Below are positions 56,611 to 64,000 of a DNA stretch of 64,000 bases, one piece after another (the first letter of the stretch is position 1; each line of letters begins with the position of its first letter). Under the pieces are notes generated by a model, which made no database searches, had not been told where the DNA came from, and worked only from the letters and a program-made list of their open reading frames with translations. This DNA comes from Hyaloperonospora brassicae (lineage: Eukaryota; Oomycota; Peronosporomycetes; Peronosporales; Peronosporaceae). The translations under genes were made by a program, and so were the position numbers. Location: positions 163,927 to 227,926 of the forward strand of contig CANTFL010000057.1 of the NCBI GenBank assembly GCA_947650285.1, read 5' to 3'.

Positions 56611-56772
56611 ACCTCTCTTGATCAAACTATTCAATTTGGACGATCAGGTCTCCTGTCTTTTGGGCTCGATCCGCAACTGCAGCCATGTACATATTACGTC
56701 GGTCCGAATCTTTATCCGATTCGCCGGAGTCTGCTTATGACCCACTGCTCTCGCTTCTCACGCGATTCGCTC

Positions 56773-57297
56773 TCACAGAACGGGCTGTTTTGCTGGCATT
56801 TGGGCCGCCTGTGACGTAAGGCGCTGTCGAATTTTCCGTACCCCATAGAGGCGTAGCTTTTCAGACTTCCAAATTTTCGCATTCTTGCAGAATTTCTTTA
56901 AATTGTCTGCATCTCCAAAGCGTATCATTGTTAACTTTCTTGCCAGATCACGATCGTCTAGGGTACCAATGTAGTGATTCACATGTTCCTTGCGGATAGC
57001 GGACGGTCCATCTCGTATCGGGATCTTTTCTCGGAACGCGGCTACATTCAGACGGTACAAGTACTCCAATTGAGTCTCATTTGATTTCTTAAGGGATTGA
57101 TAGTTGAGTTTCTTAACCGAAGTGCCGTTCTTACCTCCGTATTTGGCCATGAAGTCTTTCAGAAGTGCTTTCCACGAAGTCTTCGTCAAGCGACTGAGAA
57201 TGTTACACCAGGGACGCGCCGGTCCCATAAGAAGATCGCGTAACACCATGAAATTTTCCTCATCAGGCGCTTGATCGCGTAGGAACGCTGATTTCAC
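56773..57297 (-). pseudogene. Gag capsid-like domain
   Basis: A 174-codon frame: FMVLRDLLMGPARPWCNILS, WKALLKDFMAKYGGKNGTSV, LEYLYRLNVAAFREKIPI and HVNHYIGTLDDRDLARKLTM. This is the helical retrotransposon Gag layout with the W in a central helix. It lies just upstream of the zinc knuckles on the minus strand, as expected. Confidence 0.75.
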
Positions 57298-57302
57298 CTT
57301 AC

Positions 57303-58741
57303 TGATTTAGTTTCTACCTCGTTTTTATTCTTTTCTCGTCCGGCAAACTCTTTCAGTTTGGCTATGGCAGACATCCAAATCCTTTGGTCAGAGAAACCAC
57401 CACCATCCGATGTTCCTGCCGTTGCCACCTGTGGTAATCTCTTATTACCTTGGTCTCAGCGCGTACGATCATGGTCATGCAATCTACTAAGACGTGGTCC
57501 AACCGACTCCATTTCTACATCGGATATATCAATCTCCGGTTTGGATGGGTGAAGAGACGATCGCCCAGCGTTCATAAAAGCTTGTTCTAGCTCATATTTA
57601 TGCATGACTGCTCGAATTTTTTTACCTGATCTGATTCCACCATGTTCACAAACTGCGTCGACGGTGGCTTTCCCAATCGCGCCTCTGCCTCATTCAGTTC
57701 AAGTTTTGTCCGCAATTGATCCGCGGCTTTTGATCCTAGCCACATCCGTTGGATTTCGAGTAAATTGTTCGAGTTCTATTCGGACTCCGCTGAAGCACAA
57801 CGGTACTATCCAGTGTGTTCATCCTTGAGGGAAGCGTTGATCGGTGTGATAACTTGATCCATCGTGACTCGCGGCGTGATCCGTTGATCTGTGGTGCCGA
57901 TCGGCGGGGTCGGGTTGTTTCCAGTGTCACGTATGCCAATGAGCGGACTCAACGTCTGAAACAGCGACTGTACAACAGCGATCACTCGATCGTGGTTGCA
58001 CTTTAGTAGCGTTTGCGCAATGAACGTTCCAGCAGGGACCCCCGCCTCAGTTAGCAGGTTAATTAGATGCCGGAGCGTCTCCAGAATGTTAAGAGTTATT
58101 TTTTTTGTGCAGATATTGGTCCGCGTAGCGACCCGGTCAATTTCGGCTTGATCGTCTTAAGCTTAGGGTCTCTCAACCACAGCTTTTTCAGCTCCTGCAA
58201 CTGTTACTCCCAGCTGAGATCGTCGAATCGCGAATTTTCATACTTCACTTCACGATCCACTTACTGTGAGGATTTATCCATCTTCTCCGTCTTGACCTTG
58301 TCTCCGGCTTACCTGTTCTTATAGACGTTTCGATCGTGTTTCACCGCGGAAGCTTCTTATATTCGATCGAGCTCTTCGCTTCTTTCTTCATCATCTCTGA
58401 TGGTTCATCTTATATAAATAGAGATCGTTTGGGAATTTCCCTAGGGCGTTCAATCTGCAGATCGTGCTTTGCAGCACGATCTGAAGTGGTCCCCAAAGCG
58501 ACTTTAGGAGGTATTTGGGGATTTCTATTAGATCGTGCGACCGATCTTCCTCTTTCATTTTCTTGTCGTCAAAGCCCCTTACAAGACTTTGACGATCGGG
58601 AGATCCTTTATTCTCACACGTCTGCGACGATCCCTTTTTCGCTCGCGCTTCTATTCGAGTTCCAGTCTTTATCTTGACTTCTTCGCTCAGAGACTCACGG
58701 TAAAATTTCGAGTCACCAGAAGATTCGGGCAAGCGCACCAT
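57303..58741 (-). pseudogene. Gag N-terminal region
   Basis: From the 5' LTR inward the minus strand opens with an ATG exactly at the LTR edge (MVRLPESSGDSKFYRESLSE) in a frame ending at 58391, then KYENSRFDDLSWE and LQELKKLWLRDPKLKTIKPK around 58150-58260. The composition is polar and helical. TGGTGCGCTTGCCC right after the LTR end overlaps the start and is the likely primer-binding site. Confidence 0.45.
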
Positions 58742-58966
58742 TGTGGTGGAGTAATGATCACAAATTCCTTGTGGTCCCGACTCTTCACTGGCGCCCGGAC
58801 GACAGAATAACGGAGGGGGTGCCCCGATTCCGTTTCCTGTATTTTCCTGATTACCTTGTGTACCCGTCGGTGGGGCGGGTTGCGCTATTTTTGGTGGACT
58901 TGAGCTGAAGCTGAACTTGACCATTTTGAGAATAGGGGTTGATCGGGTGGAAATTTGTCGATCATA
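58742..58966 (-). repeat. 5' LTR fragment of the large gypsy element
   Basis: Starts TGTGGTGGAGTAATG and follows the LTR at 45027 for about 225 bp, to GGGTTGATCGGGTGG, where the similarity ends and plus-strand pol sequence of another copy begins. Its distal part is therefore lost. Confidence 0.75.
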
Positions 58967-59640
58967 TCACAAAAAGGTTTTGGAGACGTCTTAAAGTGAA
59001 TTATCTGGGACATCGAGTTTCGTTGGTGGGATTGAAAGCTGACCCGAAGGATCTTGGATGTCTGGTAAATATTCCATTCCCGCAGTCGCAGCGTGCGATG
59101 TAGTCCTTCTTAGGTAGGTCAGATTGCTACAGTCGTTTCATTGAAAACTTGGCGATCCATGCATCTGTGTTGTACGAGTTGCGAGAGGCGGACGTCTATG
59201 AGATCTGTCGCCTGCATTATCAATACAGACCAACGCTCGAGGTGGAAAAGGACCGGGATCCTGGGAGCAAAGCGGATAGTGAAGGCAAATGTCGTTGGGA
59301 AAGGCCACGATCGCGCTTACCATGCTGAAAGCGAAGATCACCCAAACTTTGATCCTGAAGCACTTTGATCCAGAAAGATCTCCAGTGATCGTGGTATATG
59401 CAAGCAAGTGGGAAGTCTCGGCGGATGTGCTGCAAAGTTACGATGGAGTTTATTGGTCTGTTACGCTTAAGAGTCGCACGCTGAAGGTTTTGAGATCAGC
59501 TACGGTATAGTGGAGAAAGAATTGTAAGCTTTTATCCGGATCTTCGACGTAGGCCACACTGTGTTGGTCGTAATAGAGATCAAGTTTTTGACCCGCTATT
59601 CAACCTTGGCTTGGTTGTTGCAATCGTCTGCGCTTAACGG
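58967..59640 (+). pseudogene. RT end and first RNase H, copy 2
   Basis: LGHRVSLVGLKADPKDLG is the RT palm/thumb connection, followed by ATIALTMLKAKITQTLILKH, ERSPVIVVYASKWEVSADVL and YDGVYWSVTLKSRTLKV. It matches the copy on the minus strand at 51246-51755 closely, including VYASKW. Frame changes occur near 59290 and 59500. Confidence 0.75.
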
Positions 59641-59839
59641 GCGCTGTGGTAGGTAGGTAGCATTGTTACCAATTTGAACACTGAAGATTCACAAGTGCAA
59701 AACTGGTGTAAATGAGACCCTAGGGCCGCTGGTTGCTAGTATTACTCCTCGAAGAGAAGTTAATGAACTGACAATCGCGATCCTTTCCAAGAAGCAACGC
59801 AAACACAGTATCAGTATGCCGCCCGACAGTAAAAAAAAG

Positions 59840-60230
59840 ACGAACGACTGCTGGTGGTTATATTTGACGGATTTTCTCGGTTAAAGATGAAGAGTAGGGC
59901 GTTTAGCGCTGCTGTGTGGGAACTCACCGAGAAGAAGATCATGGAGGCGTCCGGGTATACTGCGGATCTGACTGTAAATTAAGCCGAGTATCGAGGAATG
60001 ATGTTGAGATCGATTTCCTGGCGGATCGGACAAGGGGGCGAGTTATCATTTGTGGCGACTCTAATCTGGTGATCCGAAAAACGCGAGGCGAAATGGAAGG
60101 TAAAGAGCCAGGCCTGCAGTTATGGGGCACAAATCTATGGAAAGGTTGCAATCGTGATCGATTTATGAATTCCTACATGCAGAGAGAGAGACTGGAATCA
60201 AATTGCAGATCGGCTTGCTAGCGAAGCTTT
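59840..60230 (+). pseudogene. Second RNase H, copy 2
   Basis: FDGFSRLKMKSRAFSAAVWE holds the first Asp, YTADLTVN-stop-AEYRGMM the Glu region, and IICGDSNLVIRKTRGEMEG (59916-60221 frame) the third acidic residue. It follows the first RNase H at the same spacing as in the other copy. Confidence 0.75.
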
Positions 60231-60779
60231 GTAACAAGAAAAAGGCAGGATCGTCGTGACTGTAGCGAATCGACAGAAATTAATTACTTCTAATCAGTTG
60301 GAGGAGTTGTTAACACCTAGAAGCACAGAAGATTTGATAAAGGAGGCAGCGCTGGCAAGATCCGCCGCGCGAAGACGTCAAGGTATAAAGGTGCTATAAG
60401 AAGAAGTGGTATAGGAGATACGGATCGAGCGTATCAGACAAGCACAGGATGAAGAGGTATAAATACATCATCTAAAGACGTATATGATTGGGGATCTGAC
60501 AAAGATGAGTGCGGTGGAGGTGAATACGAGCGCTATCATTGCACGGGATTATGATGTGGACGAAGACGGACTAATGTTCTTTATGCCCTTGCTCAACCCC
60601 GACTGACGACCTTACTGGTTTGATGAGACTAATGATACCAGAGTTGCTGCAGGAAGATGTCCTATTCCACTTCCACACCTGTCTATAAGGTGAACATCAG
60701 GGGATTGGCCGGACGTACCAGCGGACCTGGGCTTGTTTTCACTAAAAAGGACTGTACCGAAGTGTACAAAGGTAAATAG

Positions 60780-61520
60780 GTGAATGTGCGGATTGGTAAA
60801 CGGGGAAAGGGGTTCCAAGTGCGGGTGGATTATCGCCGGGTAATATTTAGGCCTCTTAATCGTTCAGATAATTGCCATGGATCACATTCTTTCTCTGCTC
60901 TGATCTTTTGTAGGCGATACAAAGCTGTTGCTGTGGGTGAACCTTTTCTCGGGTTATGTCATTCCCGAGGCAAGTGGATTCAGATCTGCTTAATCCATAG
61001 CCGGAAGTCATAAAGAATGTGTGTTTAGGTTGTTCGGTGTAAGCGAAGTGATCCGCCATGACAGAGATCCAGGACTCATGTCTAACTTTTGCTGAGATTT
61101 AAGATGATTGAATTACAAAAACATTGAGCTAAGACATCATATCGACAGGAAGCAAACGGAACGGCCGAAAGAATGGTAGAAATCTTGACGAGACCGCTAA
61201 ATATTTTTGTTACGGATGTGAACCTAAGGGATTGGGATTAGCATGTGAAAAGGCTATCATTTGAGAATAATACCGCTCAAGATGGAGTACGTGGTTATAC
61301 ACCTTTTTGGTACACGGAAGGGATCCGCGATCAACTATGGAGGCAGGTTTGCCACTTGAAAGCACTAAGTTACGATATCAGGACCGCGTAAATGTCGTCA
61401 TAGCATACGGCGACAGTATCAACGCGATAGAGCTGCGGTAAATGATCGGCTCAAGATCGCGATCGAGGATCGGTCCGATCGACCTAGGGCGGATTTGGAT
61501 CCTACTGACATAAAAGTTGG
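60780..61520 (+). pseudogene. Integrase core, copy 2
   Basis: Reads VSEVIRHDRDPGLMSNF near 61030-61090 (second catalytic Asp present), ANGTAERMVEILTRPLNIFV near 61160 (catalytic Glu present) and FENNTAQDGVRGYTPFWYTE near 61260-61320. Frameshifts and stops prevent expression. The preceding 60231-60779 is a decayed linker. Confidence 0.7.
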
Positions 61521-62045
61521 AGCATAAGTGTGATTGTATCTGTATTAGGTAAAAGAAGGCTGCGCTCGAAAGCTGGCACATATGTGGCATGGGTCTTCCC
61601 GAGTTGATGAACTGTGTGGGGAGTGTGTGTTACGGTTGTAGATCGCCGGCACACCCTATATGCTTTTTTCAGTGGTGCATGTATCGAAGTTAAAAGGTGA
61701 GGATCTTCTCTGGCCTCCCAACCAATACTCTGAGGGTAGCGGAGGCAGATCGAGTTGATTTTGATGAGACTATCCGATTAGAAGATAGCTGAAATACCGA
61801 ATTGAAACATTACGAATTTGATGTGGATAGGATTGCCGATGTGAGATCCGGTCGTAGAACACGATTTAGACGAGTACTTTGACAATTCTCGATTTTTTGG
61901 AAATGATACAGTGACCCGGACCGGGTGGATGAGGCGGATCCAAATTTCGGTGTTCTAGTAGTGAACTTTGATTGCATACGGGCTTGTACAAACCTATTTG
62001 AGTTGATGCAATCATACGAAGAAGAACCCCATGGTCAACGGTACT
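61521..62045 (+). pseudogene. Integrase C-terminus and chromodomain, copy 2
   Basis: VEADRVDFDETIRLED-like text leads into HYEFDVDRIADVRSGRRTRF, FSIFWK, YSDPDRVDEADPNFGVLV and LFELMQSYEEEPHGQRY. This is a chromodomain with the usual W-K-G region (the Gly codon is lost) and an acidic tail, ending at a stop at about 62045. Confidence 0.7.
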
Positions 62046-62389
62046 AAGTTTTTGAAGGGAGGTAGAGATATACAGACCGGATGTACAGGCGTATATCAAA
62101 GGGGTGTATGTGCAATGAGTAGGAAGATCCAGACATTTCAATATCCAGATCGTGGCTGACATTCCGAATAATGAAGACAATTTAAAGACAACATATTGGA
62201 AAATGATAGGAGAAATTGTATTGACGAAGTTGAATAAAGATATTAAAGATATAGGCCGGAAATATTTAACTTTCAAACGCGGGATCAAAGAACCAGGATG
62301 TTGGGTAAATATCCACATACTGGTTGCGTCAAGGGTCCGCAAAAATCAATAAACAACATCGCTAAGTCCAGATTGGGAATGTTCGAACA

Positions 62390-63992
62390 CTTGCGCCCGA
62401 GATCGGCGTACCTAGTGCATTCCCTCCTGCCCTCGGGAAGTGAAAAATACGGGACTTAACAAGATGTCGAGATCTCAGTGTCCTTGGTACCTTCCCTGCA
62501 TTATGACATGGAGGATCGCTTTCCAGCGGGCCCGGCGTGACATCGCCGGTTCTTGCGCTGGCGAAAATATATTGCCAGGTCGTGATTCCCTAGTATCTAG
62601 TCGGAAGTGATTGGCAACAAGTGCGTTGAATCACGTATATCCTATGCGTCGCGATCCACGAAGTCTCGATACAAGTCCAGCAGAGAGAGGAATCACATCA
62701 TTGGCTTGAACGACATTGGCTCAATCTGTCTTTTCCAGATCGTGCAGGATTATCAGGTGTAAAGAGATGATATCTGCGCAAAGGCGACTAAGCGAGGCAC
62801 TGATTCGGTCCCGGCGGGTGTGGGATCCGTGACCAGATCCTTCGGAATGAATACCACTTAGGCTCGGAGATGTGGTGTTGAAACAGTTCGGAGTCCAACT
62901 CTGAAAGGCAGATTAATCTGACCCGCCTCGCATATAATGATGCAACTTGAGCACTGAAAACGCGTTCACCATACCTCGGGAACCACTGGCTTCGAGATCC
63001 CTTGGTGGACGGGAGACCTTTAAATTCTTTCGGAGAAAGAAGATCATTAAATGTAGCAATATCTTCATCAGCTACGTTATCTGAACCGTCAGAATCTCTG
63101 GAAGCTTCACCAAGCAGATCCAAGATGAAAACTGAGGCTGAAGGCGCGCGAGGCAACGGATCCGGTTTAGCGGAGTCTGGCGCCGGGCTGGGAGATTCCA
63201 CGACGATAGGTGATCAAGATGCATCAGACGTATTGACAGCCTTAGTAGAACGATGCGCCAAGGTAAGGGATCGCGATAGGGCTATAAAGATGTCGGCCCA
63301 AATGATTTGTCGGATTTCGCGTTGTCGACTCAGCTGACGGAGGTGCTCGCGGCTTCGACTTATTCCAATTAGGTATCTTCGTGGGAGCGCAAGAAGACGG
63401 GAAGTTCGATACATTAAAGCGGGAAACAGCTGGAATCCGGCACCAGTCGGCGATACCGTGGAGCTCTTGGTGGGCGGATCCTACGGAGTCTTGTTCCGAC
63501 GACGTTTTTTAGGAGTAGCAGTGGACGAATATGCGCAAGTATCGATGCGAGGATTCAGTTGGGGAGATGCGTCAGGACCTGCAGTATCAGACGCGGTTAC
63601 GAAAGGCGGATACGATGCTGGGATGATCTGGGAAGTGAAGCGCGGATGACGAACTTACGAATCGAATATCGATGGCCTATCGACTGATCATGATCGCATT
63701 TTAGAAGGGTGACCATAACCTCGTATCGTTGCAGATTCGTACTCGCGAGCCCAACCTATTTCTTCAGCTGGGTGGAAGCATCGTCTTCAAGGCGGAGATC
63801 GCTTTTAAGGTATCGGTGGTCGGCCTGGGAGACTGCCGTGCGATCTCGCAAACGGACAATTTCGTGTTGGTGATCCGAGCAGCGTGTCTTGTACTTAGAC
63901 GCCCGGTGCTTCATTTGCCGAAGCTCGTCCGCATGAGACTGGCTTATCGCGCTCACCTTCGCCATTTCGGAATCCAGATCGCCCTGCACTGA
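62390..63992 (-). pseudogene. Antisense coiled-coil gene of the large gypsy element, copy 2
   Basis: Minus-strand reading opposite to pol. From the window end it shows a coiled coil (MQGDLDSEMAKVSAISQSHA, DELRQMKHRASKYKTRCSDH, RLRDRTAVSQADHRYLKSDL; 63989-63756), then SASVFILDLLGEASRDSDGS, NDLLSPKEFKGLPSTKGSRS and WFPRYGERVFSAQVASLYAR (63201-62788), then LYRDFVDRDA and KNRRCHAGPAGKRSS down to about 62500. The GEAS-D-DGS, YRDF and GPAGK blocks match copy 1 in order. It begins beyond the window, and stops are present. Confidence 0.6.
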
Positions 63993-64000
63993 AGCTATAT

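Larger units (their letters stand above)
45027..58966 (-). mobile_element. Large Ty3/gypsy element with second RNase H
   Basis: About 13.9 kb on the minus strand, or about 12.1 kb without the solo LTR at 52517-54300. It runs from a truncated 5' LTR (58742-58966) through gag, zinc knuckles, protease, RT, RNase H, archaeal-type RNase H, integrase and chromodomain to a 3' LTR starting at 45027. Between chromodomain and 3' LTR is a plus-strand coiled-coil frame. All frames are broken, so the copy is inactive. The second RNase H places it near gypsy groups that gained this domain (Tat elements in plants and some oomycete lineages). Confidence 0.8.
58967..64000 (+). mobile_element. Second copy of the large gypsy element, 5'-truncated
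   Basis: Plus-strand pol starting within RT and continuing through both RNase H domains, integrase and chromodomain to about 62045, followed by the antisense coiled-coil frame on the minus strand up to the window end. It is the same family as 45027-58966 in opposite orientation. The 3' LTR should lie beyond 64000. Confidence 0.75.

Noticed and set aside
61866..62342. A 158-codon minus-strand frame
   Set aside because: It overlaps the chromodomain end of the plus-strand gypsy copy and its text is hydrophobic shadow without a domain.
1..64000. CRISPR arrays, rRNA and tRNA genes
   Set aside because: No regularly spaced short repeats with unique spacers, no rRNA-like conserved blocks and no cloverleaf with a plausible anticodon was noticed; the only tRNA-like signal is the primer-binding site.

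Overview
The window looks like a repeat-rich accessory region of an oomycete genome, most likely Peronosporales (Phytophthora or downy-mildew type). This placement is an inference. It rests on Ty3/gypsy chromoviruses with a YFDD reverse transcriptase, gypsy pol with a second RNase H, a MULE transposase with a FAR1-like N-terminus, decayed Ty1/copia copies and a small cysteine-rich secreted protein gene. I found no housekeeping gene, rRNA, tRNA or CRISPR array. Nearly everything is transposon sequence, much of it nested.

1-14.3 kb: a decayed + strand copia element. Its gag is split by a young 7.8-kb gypsy chromovirus on the minus strand (1616-9427, TSD ACAAT). Its protease/pre-integrase region is split by a solo LTR (10354-12112, TSD TTTA). 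Removing each insertion and one TSD copy restores reading across the joint. The chromovirus carries gag, protease with 11-residue repeats, RT/RNase H, integrase and chromodomain. Opposite its 3' end lies a long antisense reading frame of about 480 codons.

14.3-25.3 kb: mostly featureless, with one LTR containing a GATC-rich array, a copia gag remnant and a CAA/CAG-type low-complexity tract. 25.3-33.5 kb: a second gypsy element on the minus strand with near-identical LTRs but a badly decayed interior, itself carrying a 754-bp solo LTR (TSD ATTT). 34.35-34.74 kb: a solo LTR with TSD GCATA.

36-45 kb: the least repeat-dominated part. Two related terminal-inverted-repeat elements (37.8-39.1 and 42.4-44.0 kb) carry the same captured G/Q/P-rich protein-coding fragment. 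Between them are small secreted-protein candidates; the best is a 120-residue protein with 14 mature cysteines (41449-41811), lying just beyond a 106-bp hairpin. A broken MULE transposase follows (44.3-45.0 kb).

45-64 kb: a large gypsy family with gag, zinc knuckles, protease, RT, RNase H, a second RNase H, integrase and chromodomain. One copy runs on the minus strand (about 45.0-59.0 kb, split by a solo LTR at 52517-54300). A second, truncated copy runs on the plus strand (59.0-64.0 kb). In both, the region beyond pol encodes a homologous coiled-coil protein on the strand opposite to pol. Two unrelated gypsy families in this window therefore both carry an antisense gene tail-to-tail with pol, which is the most striking signal here.
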